DNA of 14,594 nucleotides from Firmicutes bacterium CAG:145 (GTDB lineage: Bacteria; Bacillota; Clostridia; Peptostreptococcales; Anaerovoracaceae). The notes beneath the pieces are model-generated. The model was not told the DNA's origin. It did not search any database and saw only the letters and a list, made by a program, of their open reading frames with translations. Of the stretch, positions 7,574-14,594 are shown in pieces. Location: the NCBI GenBank assembly GCA_000435715.1, contig FR882601.1:11774-26367 (forward strand), given 5' to 3'. How positions within the stretch are numbered: the first letter of the stretch is position 1; each line of letters opens with the position of its first letter. The position numbers were made by a program, and so were the translations under genes.

Positions 7574-8766
7574 TGAGCGCAGAAAAAAATACTACAGAAA
7601 AGATAGAAGCCCAGGCTGTTCAGACAGAGCAGACGAAAGATGCGGCAGATAAAAAGCAGGAAATGCTTTGCGCCTTGCTGGAAAAGGGGAAAAATTCGCA
7701 CAATCAGCTTACCTATGCTGATATTGCAGATATCCTCGATTCTGCGGATCTGGATAAGAACCAGATGGACGATATGTATGAATTGCTCATGGCCAAGGGA
7801 ATAGAAATAGTATCGGAGACTGAACCTGAGGATTTTGATGTTATATTGGCAGAAAACCCCGATGTGGCAGCTGACGCTGAGCTTATCGTAGAAGAAGCCA
7901 GCGAGATAGATATAGAATCCACCATTCCAAAGAGCATAGCGGTGGACGATCCCGTCAGAATGTATCTTAAGGAGATAGGAAAAGTACCGCTTCTCTCAGC
8001 CGATGAGGAAATAGAGCTGGCCAAGAGAATGGAAAAAGGCGATGAGGAGGCTAAAAAGCGTCTCTGCGAGGCCAACCTCCGTCTGGTAGTGAGCATAGCT
8101 AAGCGTTATGTAGGAAGAGGAATGTTATTTTTGGATCTGATCCAAGAGGGAAACCTGGGACTGATAAAAGCTGTAGATAAGTTCGATTATACAAAGGGCT
8201 ATAAATTCTCCACCTATGCTACATGGTGGATAAGACAGGCTATAACCAGGTCTATAGCCGATCAGGCCAGGACCATAAGAATACCGGTCCACATGGTGGA
8301 GACTATAAATAAGCTGATAAGAGTCTCAAGACAGCTTCTCCAGACTTACGGCAGAGAACCAAGCCCGGAAGAGATTGCCAAGGAAATGGGAATTTCAGTA
8401 GAAAAAGTGAGAGAAATACAGAAGATCGCACAGGAACCCGTTTCCCTCGAGACTCCTATAGGAGAAGAGGAAGACAGTCATCTGGGAGATTTTATACCTG
8501 ATGAAGATGTTCCCGCTCCTGCCGAGGCTGCGGCCTTCTCCATGTTAAAAGAGCAGCTGGTAGAGGTCTTAGATACTCTGACTGAAAGAGAGCAAAAAGT
8601 TCTTAAACTGAGATTCGGCCTCGAAGACGGCAGAGCCAGGACTCTGGAAGAAGTGGGCAAAGAATTCGACGTCACCCGAGAAAGAATAAGACAGATCGAA
8701 GCAAAATCTCTACGTAAGCTTCGCCACCCCAGCAGAAGTAAAAAATTGAAGGACTACCTCGAATAA
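7573..8766 (+). CDS. rpoD: RNA polymerase primary sigma factor (SigA/RpoD)
   Basis: Housekeeping sigma-70 factor directing RNA polymerase to -10/-35 promoters. The 397 residues hold region 1.1 (about 31-110, acidic), region 1.2 (about 124-158, DPVRMYLKEIGKVPLL), the region 2 core with the -10 reading helix (DLIQEGNLGLIKAVDKFDY, then YKFSTYATWWIRQAI at 210-224), region 3 (about 240-315) and region 4 with the -35 helix-turn-helix (LTEREQKVLKLRFGL and the 360-385 VGKEFDVTRERIRQIEAK segment). The complete 1.1-4 set marks it as a primary, not alternative, sigma. A hydrophilic Lys/Glu/Gln-rich tail of about 30 residues precedes region 1.1. The start codon shares its A with the dnaG stop, and the trmK start follows its stop after one base. 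Confidence 0.98.
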   Translation: MSAEKNTTEKIEAQAVQTEQTKDAADKKQEMLCALLEKGKNSHNQLTYADIADILDSADLDKNQMDDMYELLMAKGIEIVSETEPEDFDVILAENPDVAADAELIVEEASEIDIESTIPKSIAVDDPVRMYLKEIGKVPLLSADEEIELAKRMEKGDEEAKKRLCEANLRLVVSIAKRYVGRGMLFLDLIQEGNLGLIKAVDKFDYTKGYKFSTYATWWIRQAITRSIADQARTIRIPVHMVETINKLIRVSRQLLQTYGREPSPEEIAKEMGISVEKVREIQKIAQEPVSLETPIGEEEDSHLGDFIPDEDVPAPAEAAAFSMLKEQLVEVLDTLTEREQKVLKLRFGLEDGRARTLEEVGKEFDVTRERIRQIEAKSLRKLRHPSRSKKLKDYLE

Positions 8767-8767
8767 G

Positions 8768-9472
8768 ATGATAAAATTAAGCGACAGACTGAACGTAATT
8801 GCAGAGGAGATAGAAATGGGAGAAACCGTGGCCGATATAGGAACCGACCACGGTTTTCTGCCGATTTTTTTATGGGAAAACCGTATATCCCCCAAAGTGA
8901 TCATGACAGATATAAGCGAGGGATCTCTCAATAAGGCCATAGAGAACTGCCGCAGATTTCACCCGGAAACAGAATTTGATTTAAGGCTGGGCAGCGGCAT
9001 TGACGTACTTTCGCAAGGGGAGACAGACGATCTGATAATCGCTGGAATGGGCGGTATGCTGATGACTGAAATACTTGGCAAAGACCCATATAAAGCTAAA
9101 AGTTTTAAAAAGATCGTGCTCCAGCCCAGGAACAATATAGGGAGGCTTAGACACTGGTTGTATAATAACGGGTTTTCTGTAAAAAACGAAAAACTGGTGC
9201 GGGAGGGCAGGTTCATCTGCGAAGTGATAACTGCAGTGCCTGTAGAAGTGGCAGTCACAAGGTCCATGGGACCCGAACGCATAGAATATGAATATCCACA
9301 TACACTTATAAAGTTTCAGGGACCCTTGACAAGGGAATATTTGTCAACTAAACTAAGAATAGAGAAAAATATCCTCAGCGGCATGATGTCTTCCTCTGCC
9401 GTTTCGCCTAAGGAGCTGAGAAGTCAGGAATACAGGATAGAGTATATCGAAAGGTTGATGAGAAAACTATGA
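8768..9472 (+). CDS. trmK: tRNA (adenine22-N1)-methyltransferase
   Basis: SAM-dependent enzyme that methylates N1 of A22 in the D-arm region of tRNAs. In 234 residues the Rossmann SAM motif VADIGTDHGFLP (21-32), the acidic post-motif MTDIS (46-50), the AGMGG motif (92-96) and the LQPRNN block (118-123) are visible, followed by the C-terminal helical tail. Its place directly after rpoD and before a Nif3-like gene is the conserved Firmicute order for YqfN/TrmK. The start is one base after the rpoD stop with no clear ribosome binding site of its own, so coupling is likely. The stop overlaps the next gene by four bases (ATGA). Confidence 0.92.
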   Translation: MIKLSDRLNVIAEEIEMGETVADIGTDHGFLPIFLWENRISPKVIMTDISEGSLNKAIENCRRFHPETEFDLRLGSGIDVLSQGETDDLIIAGMGGMLMTEILGKDPYKAKSFKKIVLQPRNNIGRLRHWLYNNGFSVKNEKLVREGRFICEVITAVPVEVAVTRSMGPERIEYEYPHTLIKFQGPLTREYLSTKLRIEKNILSGMMSSSAVSPKELRSQEYRIEYIERLMRKL

Positions 9473-10239
9473 GGATTGAAAAACTGGCAGAAATCATAGA
9501 GAAGAAGAGTCCCCTCTGTATACAGGAACCGTGGGATAATTCGGGATTTCAGATAAAATTCGAGGCGTCTCCTGTGACCAGGGTGCTTACGGCTATGGAG
9601 ATCACAAATCAGGTCATAGACGAGGCCGTAAACTTGAGAGCTGAGGCTATTGTAACTCATCATCCCATGTTCTTTAAACCCATAAAAGAGATTTGCGATA
9701 ATACAGTTACGGGAAACTACATAGTGAGGCTCGTACAAAACAGAATAAACGTATATGCCAGTCATACGCCTTTTGACAAATGTGACGGCGGAAACAACGA
9801 TTATCTGGCGAGACTCCTTCATCTGTGCGATATTCGCATCGCAGGAGAGGACGGATTTTGCAGGATAGGTACTGTAGACGGAGAGTGCAGAGTCAGCGAA
9901 TATATAGAGCAGATATGCAGATGGCTCAATATTGACAGAAGATCTGTCTCCTTTGCGGGAGATTTGAATTCCGAAGTGAAGACCATAGGCCTTTGCAGCG
10001 GATCAGGGGCGGAATTTTCAAGTAGTCTCAGGCGGCTGGGATGCGACCTTTTCATCACGGGAGATGTGAAGTATCACGATGCCCAGGAGGCGAAAGAATC
10101 GGGATTGAACATTCTCGATATAGGTCATTACGGCAGTGAGAAAATCTTCACAGAAAATATGGCAGATTATCTCAGAAACAACACAGACCTAAATATAATT
10201 GAATCTGAGACGGATTTAGATCCGTTCATCTTGTTATGA
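9469..10239 (+). CDS. Nif3-like dinuclear metal centre protein (short YqfO/YbgI form)
   Basis: A NIF3/DUF34 family protein; these form hexameric toroids with a di-metal site, and their function is not settled (GTP cyclohydrolase-like and metal-handling roles have been proposed). In 256 residues the metal ligands are visible: H64-H65 (VTHHPMFF), H99 and D103 (SHTPFDKCDGGNND), H220 and E224 (DIGHYGSEK). The length matches the short E. coli YbgI type (about 250) and not B. subtilis YqfO (about 370), so the PII-like insertion is absent. ATG 9469 overlaps the trmK stop as ATGA, so the pair is translationally coupled. This is the last gene of the tightly packed dnaG-rpoD-trmK series. Confidence 0.92.
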   Translation: MRIEKLAEIIEKKSPLCIQEPWDNSGFQIKFEASPVTRVLTAMEITNQVIDEAVNLRAEAIVTHHPMFFKPIKEICDNTVTGNYIVRLVQNRINVYASHTPFDKCDGGNNDYLARLLHLCDIRIAGEDGFCRIGTVDGECRVSEYIEQICRWLNIDRRSVSFAGDLNSEVKTIGLCSGSGAEFSSSLRRLGCDLFITGDVKYHDAQEAKESGLNILDIGHYGSEKIFTENMADYLRNNTDLNIIESETDLDPFILL

Positions 10240-10300
10240 AAAATTCGGTATGCGGATGCGGCCTCAATAAGAGGACGCTCAGTATTAAAAGAGGTTTAAT

Positions 10301-10402
10301 ATGAAAAAGAAGAATCAAACTTTAGCAAAGATCATAGTGGTAGGACTGATTGTAGCAGTGGTAGTCACTTATTCCGTATCTTTTGCAGTTTATTTGTTTT
10401 GA
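10301..10402 (+). CDS. 33-residue single-span membrane peptide of unknown function
   Basis: A short reading frame encodes 33 residues: a basic start (MKKKNQTLAK) and then a hydrophobic run of about 22 residues (positions 11-33, IIVVGLIVAVVV to FAVYLF) ending almost at the C-terminus. This predicts one membrane span with the basic N-terminus inside, and almost nothing exposed outside. AAAAGAGG (10287-10294) sits six bases before the ATG, a good ribosome binding site. The stop is seven bases before the RNase P RNA P1 helix. There is no lipobox and no obvious cleavage site. It resembles in size and layout small Firmicute membrane proteins such as the DUF4044 type, but I cannot confirm the family. 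A real gene seems likely from the site and composition; function unknown. Confidence 0.62.
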   Translation: MKKKNQTLAKIIVVGLIVAVVVTYSVSFAVYLF

Positions 10403-10409
10403 TTAAATT

Positions 10410-10754
10410 CGGGTAGAGCAGGCAGTCGCGTTTACAATCTTGTAAATGAGGAAAGTCCGGGCTCCGCAGGGCAGGATGCCGGATAACGTCCGGCGTAGGT
10501 AACTATAGGGAAAGTGCAACAGAAACATTCCGCCGAAACGGGTAATGCCGTGGTAAGGTTGAAATGGTGAGGTAAGAGCTCACCGGCGGCATGGAGACAT
10601 GTCGGCCGTGTAAACCCCATCCGGAGCAAGACCAAACAGGGGATAGAGGCAGTTGCCCGCTGCCTCCCGGAAGGTAGGTCGCTGGAGCTTGTCAGCAATG
10701 GCAAGTCGAGATAGATGATTGCTTAATACAGAACCCGGCTTATAGCTCTGCCCG
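10410..10754 (+). ncRNA. rnpB: RNase P RNA, class A
   Basis: Catalytic RNA of ribonuclease P, which removes 5' leaders from tRNA precursors. Ends are set by the P1 helix: CGGGTAGAGC (10410-10419) pairs with GCTCTGCCCG (10745-10754). P3 is a TTTACA/TGTAAA hairpin (about 10431-10446). Conserved blocks occur in order: GAGGAAAGTCCGGGCTCC (10448-10465), AGGGAAAGTGCAACAGAAA (10507-10525), GTAAACCCC, GAGCAAGACCAAACAGG (10624-10640), AGATAGATGATTGC and ACAGAACCCGGCTTATA (10728-10744). The overall pattern is the ancestral class A of Clostridia, not the class B of Bacillus. There is no independent terminator hairpin after P1, only ATTTTA, and the lipoprotein start is 32 bases on. I see no strong promoter just upstream, so it may be processed from a longer transcript or started from inside the small upstream gene. 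Confidence 0.97.
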
Positions 10755-10786
10755 ATTTTAATGGTAATATATTTAGGAGGGAAAAT

Positions 10787-11440
10787 ATGAAAAGAAAGTT
10801 TGCTCTGATTATGCTCTGCATCCTTACGGTAGCAGCCTTGGCCGGATGTCAAAGCAAGGATCCGGAATATCCGGCGCTGGAGGATCCTCAGCAGCCGTCA
10901 AATGTGAAAGACGCTACATACAGCGGGTTTACGGGCTCTTATGACGCAGATAAATGGTTGTTCGACAGTAGTTTAGGTCTGTTTGCCATCTACGACAAAG
11001 AGGTATATGAGGCTGGAAATCCGGACGGAAAGTGCCCTAATATCAATGTCGTGATCTCACAGGATTATGAGGGACCTCTGACTTCAGAAGATATGGATGA
11101 TCTCATGGCTGAAATCGAGAATATGAATGTTTCAGGTTTTTCCATAGAAAAGAATGAGATGAAGACCTTCAGCGGCCAGCCTGTAATCTATTATGAGACT
11201 AAGACTCAGCTTACCGACGATATGATAGACATCATGATCGAAAATGGCAGCATTACTGAATCAGATATAGATGCTGTGGGCGGAAGAGATGCGCTTATGG
11301 CCATGGGTGAAACTGATCAGATCGGCATTTATGCCATCGTAGACGGAAAGATCGTGATGGTCACCGGTACATATTATGACAATTCGGATGATGTCATGGA
11401 AGCTATGAAACTCCTGCTCAAGACAGGAAAAGTCAGCTGA
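10787..11440 (+). CDS. Putative lipoprotein of unknown function
   Basis: A 217-residue secreted lipoprotein. The signal peptide is clear: KRK at 2-4, hydrophobic core 5-17, and lipobox L18-A19-G20-C21, so C21 should be lipidated and the protein held on the outer face of the membrane. The mature part is acidic. A Pro/Asp-rich linker (about 22-45) leads to a globular domain with alternating strands and helices (about 48-217) in which SGQPVIYYETKT and QIGIYAIVDGKIVMVTGTYYD look like paired beta strands. No catalytic motif was recognised. AGGAGG (10775-10780) is an ideal ribosome binding site six bases before the ATG. It follows rnpB by 32 bases without its own clear promoter, and is closed by a strong terminator. 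It could be a substrate-binding or stress-related lipoprotein, but nothing in the sequence decides this. Confidence 0.85.
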   Translation: MKRKFALIMLCILTVAALAGCQSKDPEYPALEDPQQPSNVKDATYSGFTGSYDADKWLFDSSLGLFAIYDKEVYEAGNPDGKCPNINVVISQDYEGPLTSEDMDDLMAEIENMNVSGFSIEKNEMKTFSGQPVIYYETKTQLTDDMIDIMIENGSITESDIDAVGGRDALMAMGETDQIGIYAIVDGKIVMVTGTYYDNSDDVMEAMKLLLKTGKVS

Positions 11441-11482
11441 TAGAAATGACAGACTGAAAAGGTCTGCAAACTTTAATATATG

Positions 11483-11520
11483 AAAAAAAGCCCTGCGCCG
11501 GATGCAGGGCTTTTTCTTTC
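11483..11520. terminator. Bidirectional rho-independent terminator
   Basis: AGCCCTGC (11489-11496) pairs perfectly with GCAGGGCT (11504-11511) around a seven-base loop, flanked by an A run (11483-11489) and a T run (11511-11515), so it works in both directions. It ends transcription of the lipoprotein gene (plus) and of prfC (minus), whose stop codon directly abuts it. Confidence 0.92.
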
Positions 11521-13097
11521 TAAAACTGTTTTACGTCTAATGCTTCTAAAAGTTTTATGTCAGGATTCTTTTCTGCAAAATAATTGAGAGTGAACTGATT
11601 TGCAAACAGTATCAGCGGCCTGTCAAAATGGTCGAACACCAGCATCGTTCTTGAATCCAGCACCTTTTTAACAGTATCGAAATCTTCTGCATGTACCCAT
11701 CTGGCCAGAGAAAATTCCAGTCTGTCCATACGTATTTTTGCGTTATATTCGTTTTCCAGCCTGTATTGAAAGACTTCGAATTGCAGCTGGCCTACGGCGC
11801 CGATTATAACCTCGTTATATTCGTTGCGGTATACCTGGATAGCTCCTTCCTGCGCCAGCTGAGAAACTCCCTTTTGAAACTGCTTGGCCTTCATGGTATC
11901 TTTAGGCGTTACGAGCGCAAAGAGCTCCGGAGGAAAGGTGGGAAGAGGTTCAAAGAAAAGCGTCTCTTTTCTGGTGGAAAGAGTGTCGCCTATCTGATAA
12001 TTTCCCGTATCATATATTCCGATTATATCTCCGGCTATGGCCTCTTCTACATTTTCACGATGATTTGCCATGAGCATGGTGGACTGGGCCAACTTCATCT
12101 CTTTACCTGTACGTGACAGCTTCACCGTCATACCTCTTTCAAATGTTCCTGAGCATATCCTGAAAAATGCCAGACGGTCTCTGTGGGCGGGGTTCATATT
12201 TGCCTGTATTTTGAATATAAAGCCGCTGAAGAAATCGTCTCCGGGATTTACAAAGCCGTCGGTAGTCTTTCGAGGTCCCGGCGCCGGCGACATGTCGAGG
12301 AAATGCTGCAGGAATTGGGTGGTACCGAAATCTGAAAGTGCAGAGCCGAAGAATACGGGAGATAGTTTTCCGCAGGAGATGGCTTCTATATCGAATTCGT
12401 TTCCGGCGCCTTGTATCAGCTCTATCTCATCTCTCAGAGAAGATAAGTTAAAACCTGAGATTTCTCCCTCAAGTTCCGGACCGAAGACGCCGTTTTCACC
12501 GAGTTTGATGATCTTATCAGCCTTATATAACACGGCCTCGTTTTTAAGAATGTCGTAGATGCCCTGAAAATTCAGTCCGCAGCCTATAGGCCAGGTGACG
12601 GGTACGGAGGGCAGCCCTAAAACATCTTCCAGCTCCTGTATGAGATCGAAAGGATCTTTCGTTTCTCTGTCCAGCTTATTTATAAAGGTGAAGACAGGGA
12701 TATGCCTCATGGCGCAGACCTTAAATAGTTTTCTCGTCTGAGTCTCTATACCCTTGGCTCCGTCTATGACCATTACGGCGCTGTCTACGGAGGTCAGTAT
12801 TCTGTATGTGTCTTCCCCAAAGTCATTATGTCCCGGCGTATCCATTATGGAGATGACTTTATCATCATATTCGAACTGCATCACCGACGACGTAACAGAA
12901 ATGCCCCTCTGTTTTTCTATTTCCATCCAGTCAGAAGTGGCGAATTTGTCATTTCTTCTGGCTTTTACTGTGCCTGCCTGGCGTATAGCGCCTCCGTGGA
13001 GAAGCAATTTTTCTGTTAAAGTAGTTTTTCCGGCGTCAGGATGTGAAATTATGCCGAAAATTCTTCTTTTCTGTATTTCTTCATGTCTTGTGGTCAT
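11520..13097 (-). CDS. prfC: Peptide chain release factor 3 (RF3)
   Basis: Translational GTPase that recycles RF1/RF2 from the ribosome after peptide release. In 525 residues (normal length) the GTPase motifs are visible: G1 SHPDAGKTT (18-26), G2 RGISVT (64-69), G3 DTPGH (86-90) and G4 NKLD (140-143), with GSALSDFG as the G5 region. The FATSDWMEIEKQRGISV segment and the C-terminal domain (about 390-525, including LQFEVFQYRLENEYNAK) separate RF3 from EF-G and TetM/LepA. AGAGGA lies about seven bases before the ATG. It is transcribed alone, converging on the lipoprotein gene and diverging from the MATE gene. Confidence 0.96.
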   Translation of the reverse strand: MTTRHEEIQKRRIFGIISHPDAGKTTLTEKLLLHGGAIRQAGTVKARRNDKFATSDWMEIEKQRGISVTSSVMQFEYDDKVISIMDTPGHNDFGEDTYRILTSVDSAVMVIDGAKGIETQTRKLFKVCAMRHIPVFTFINKLDRETKDPFDLIQELEDVLGLPSVPVTWPIGCGLNFQGIYDILKNEAVLYKADKIIKLGENGVFGPELEGEISGFNLSSLRDEIELIQGAGNEFDIEAISCGKLSPVFFGSALSDFGTTQFLQHFLDMSPAPGPRKTTDGFVNPGDDFFSGFIFKIQANMNPAHRDRLAFFRICSGTFERGMTVKLSRTGKEMKLAQSTMLMANHRENVEEAIAGDIIGIYDTGNYQIGDTLSTRKETLFFEPLPTFPPELFALVTPKDTMKAKQFQKGVSQLAQEGAIQVYRNEYNEVIIGAVGQLQFEVFQYRLENEYNAKIRMDRLEFSLARWVHAEDFDTVKKVLDSRTMLVFDHFDRPLILFANQFTLNYFAEKNPDIKLLEALDVKQF

Positions 13098-13130
13098 TTT
13101 ATTTCCTCTTTCTAAAATCTCACTCAGAAT

Positions 13131-13158
13131 ATAATACCATAATTGTTGAATTTGTAAA
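13131..13158 (-). promoter_or_regulatory. SigA-type promoter for prfC
   Basis: On the minus strand TTTACA (complement of 13153-13158) is followed after 16 bases by TATTAT (complement of 13131-13136), preceded by TGG, an extended -10. The spacing to the prfC start is suitable. It interlocks with the divergent MATE promoter. Confidence 0.6.
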
Positions 13159-13174
13159 TAATTTGTTATATAAT
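13146..13174 (+). promoter_or_regulatory. SigA-type promoter for the MATE gene
   Basis: TTGAAT (13146-13151), a 17-base spacer and a perfect TATAAT (13169-13174) give a near-consensus promoter, with the start expected near 13181 and a leader of about 30 bases. A GTTAT-ATA-ATAAC inverted repeat (13165-13177) covers the -10 element and could be an operator. Confidence 0.7.
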
Positions 13175-13209
13175 AACTCTTTGTCTAATGGGAGGTACAA
13201 AGAACTAGT

Positions 13210-14594
13210 ATGAAAAAATCAACAGAAAATAATGCATATAATCAGATGACACATGAAAACAAGATGGGTACCATGCCTGTAAGAAAACTTCTCATGAGTA
13301 TGGCCTGGCCCGCTATTTTATCGATGACCATAAACGCTATGTACAATGTGGTCGACAGCATTTTCGTTTCCAGAATAGGTGAAGATGCGCTTACAGCCGT
13401 ATCCTTGGTAAATCCTATTCAGATGATGATAATAGCCATTTCCGTAGGAAGCGGAGTAGGTATCAATTCCTTGATAGCCAGAAGACTTGGAGCTAAAAAT
13501 CAAGAAGCGGCGGATAAGGCTGCCAGCACCAGTATCAGGATAGGTCTTTTTAACTATCTGATATTTTTTGTGATAGGCGTCTTTTTTGCTAAGCCGTTTA
13601 TTTCAGGATATGCGGAAGAAGGTACTTTTATATTCGAGTCTGCCTGCCAATATCTTCAGATAGTTTGTATAGGATCATTATTTTTGAATATTCAGGTAGT
13701 GCTGGAAAAAGTGCTGCAGTCTACGGGTAACATGGTCGCTCCTATGAAATGTAGTCTTACGGGAGCCATAGTTAATGTCATCCTCGACCCTATACTAATA
13801 TTCGGACTCTTCGGCATGCCTCAGATGGGTGTAGCGGGAGCGGCTCTGGCTACTATCATAGGCCAGATGTGCGGTATGATAATGGGAGTCAGTATCGTTC
13901 TCAGAGGCGAACATCTCGTAAATATAAAGATCAGAGGCTTTAAGATGGACTGGAAGATTGTAGCCGATATCTATAAAGTAGGACTTCCTTCTATCGTTAT
14001 GCAGTCGATAGCTTCGGTGATGATAATCTTCTACAACATGATCTTAGTCGCCTACTCAACTACGGCGGTAGCGGTACTGGGAATATATTTCAGGATACAG
14101 TCTTTCGTATTCATGCCGGTGTTCGGTCTGAACCAAGGTGCTATGCCTATATTGGGGTATAACTATGGAGCCAGGAACAAGGACAGACTGATGAAGACGT
14201 ATAAAGAAGCTTTTAAGGTCGCGCTCATCGTCATGGCCGCAGGTACTGTTCTGTTCCAGGCTATACCGGCGCAGCTTCTTTTGATATTTGATGCTTCGGA
14301 AGAAATGCTCAGGATAGGTGTTCCGGCCCTCAGGTTGATAAGTCTGTGCTTCATACCTGCCGCCTTCGGCATAATAACGGGAACGTTATTCCAGGGAACA
14401 GGTCACGGAGTCTTAAGCCTGTATGCTTCGGTGATAAGACAACTTGTGGGAATTCTGCCGCTGGCGTATATACTGATAAAGATTGGAGGAGTGACGCTTT
14501 CTTGGCTGGCGTTTCCTCTGGCCGAAATATTAGGACTCATATACAGCGCTATCACACTCAGGTGGTTATATAAAAAGGAAATATCGAAACTTTA
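13210..14594 (+). CDS. MATE-family multidrug/cation antiporter (window ends at or near its stop)
   Basis: Inner-membrane exporter that couples Na+ or H+ influx to drug or metabolite efflux. The open frame runs 461 codons to the window end, where the last two bases are TA, so the stop may be cut by one base. Two MatE repeats are visible: the first from about residue 27 (MAWPAILSMTINAMYNVVDS), the second from about 257, with the typical VFGLNQGAMPILGYNYGARN segment near 300. Around 12 hydrophobic spans are expected, and the length matches the family (440-470). It looks most like the MepA-type branch. ATG 13210 is the first possible start, but the best ribosome binding site, GGGAGGT (13190-13196), lies 13 bases away, wider than usual. 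The N-terminal 26 residues are polar and poorly conserved, so a later start remains possible. Specificity cannot be predicted. Confidence 0.92.
   Translation, partial: MKKSTENNAYNQMTHENKMGTMPVRKLLMSMAWPAILSMTINAMYNVVDSIFVSRIGEDALTAVSLVNPIQMMIIAISVGSGVGINSLIARRLGAKNQEAADKAASTSIRIGLFNYLIFFVIGVFFAKPFISGYAEEGTFIFESACQYLQIVCIGSLFLNIQVVLEKVLQSTGNMVAPMKCSLTGAIVNVILDPILIFGLFGMPQMGVAGAALATIIGQMCGMIMGVSIVLRGEHLVNIKIRGFKMDWKIVADIYKVGLPSIVMQSIASVMIIFYNMILVAYSTTAVAVLGIYFRIQSFVFMPVFGLNQGAMPILGYNYGARNKDRLMKTYKEAFKVALIVMAAGTVLFQAIPAQLLLIFDASEEMLRIGVPALRLISLCFIPAAFGIITGTLFQGTGHGVLSLYASVIRQLVGILPLAYILIKIGGVTLSWLAFPLAEILGLIYSAITLRWLYKKEISKL

Noticed and set aside
10258..10278. Hairpin GCG-G-CCTC / GAGG-A-CGC between nif3 and the small membrane gene, considered as a terminator
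   Set aside because: The stem has an internal mismatch and no T tract follows, so it does not look like a terminator; a leader or processing role cannot be shown.
10432..10852. Two 90-codon open frames on the minus strand over the RNase P RNA
   Set aside because: They lie on a structured, highly conserved RNA gene and have no ribosome binding site or recognisable motif.
11691..12558. Open frames of 141 and 162 codons on the plus strand inside prfC
   Set aside because: Antisense shadows of a full-length, motif-complete RF3 gene.
1..14594. CRISPR arrays, IS elements, phage genes, toxin-antitoxin pairs, tRNA genes, riboswitches
   Set aside because: Looked for on both strands; no repeat-spacer pattern, transposase, integrase, cloverleaf or recognised aptamer core was seen.

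Overview
This window is a mostly housekeeping stretch of chromosome from a low-to-moderate GC Firmicute, most likely an anaerobic Clostridia/Eubacteriales member. The reasons are the gene order M16 peptidase-dut-dgt-dnaG-rpoD-trmK-nif3, strong AGGAGG-type ribosome binding sites, heavy use of ATA and AGA/AGG codons in the core genes, and a class A RNase P RNA of clostridial style. A narrower placement (for example Eubacteriales Family XIII / Anaerovoracaceae) is only a guess. Sporulation is suggested, not proven, by a cysteine-rich gene with a SigK-like promoter.

Layout. (i) 1-1786, plus strand: the 3' part of an Asp/Glu-hydantoin racemase family gene overlapping an M20 (ArgE/DapE-like) metallo-amidohydrolase, probably a small catabolic unit. 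(ii) 1872-2918, minus strand: a 348-residue protein with 29 cysteines and no recognised family, with a hairpin terminator downstream and a divergent promoter region upstream. (iii) 3021-5747, plus strand: M16 zinc peptidase, dUTPase and HD-domain dGTPase, packed nearly end to end. (iv) 5825-10239, plus strand: primase dnaG, primary sigma factor rpoD/sigA, trmK and a Nif3-like protein, joined by 1-4 nt overlaps or a 1 nt gap, so translational coupling is likely. (v) 10301-11440: a 33-residue single-span membrane peptide, the RNase P RNA gene rnpB and a lipoprotein of unknown function, with very short spacers and a strong bidirectional terminator at the end. (vi) 11520-13097, minus strand: peptide chain release factor 3. 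(vii) 13210 to the window end, plus strand: a MATE-family drug/Na+ antiporter, divergent from prfC across a region with well-formed promoters in both directions.

How the parts fit. Regions iii-iv combine dNTP pool sanitation (Dut, Dgt), replication priming (DnaG), bulk transcription (SigA) and tRNA modification (TrmK), a variant of the macromolecular synthesis operon. No phage, IS element, CRISPR array, toxin-antitoxin pair or clear defence system was seen. The less ordinary items are the cysteine-rich protein with its sporulation-like promoter, a one-residue insertion in the DnaG zinc-binding motif, the undescribed 33-residue membrane peptide abutting rnpB, and the orphan lipoprotein.
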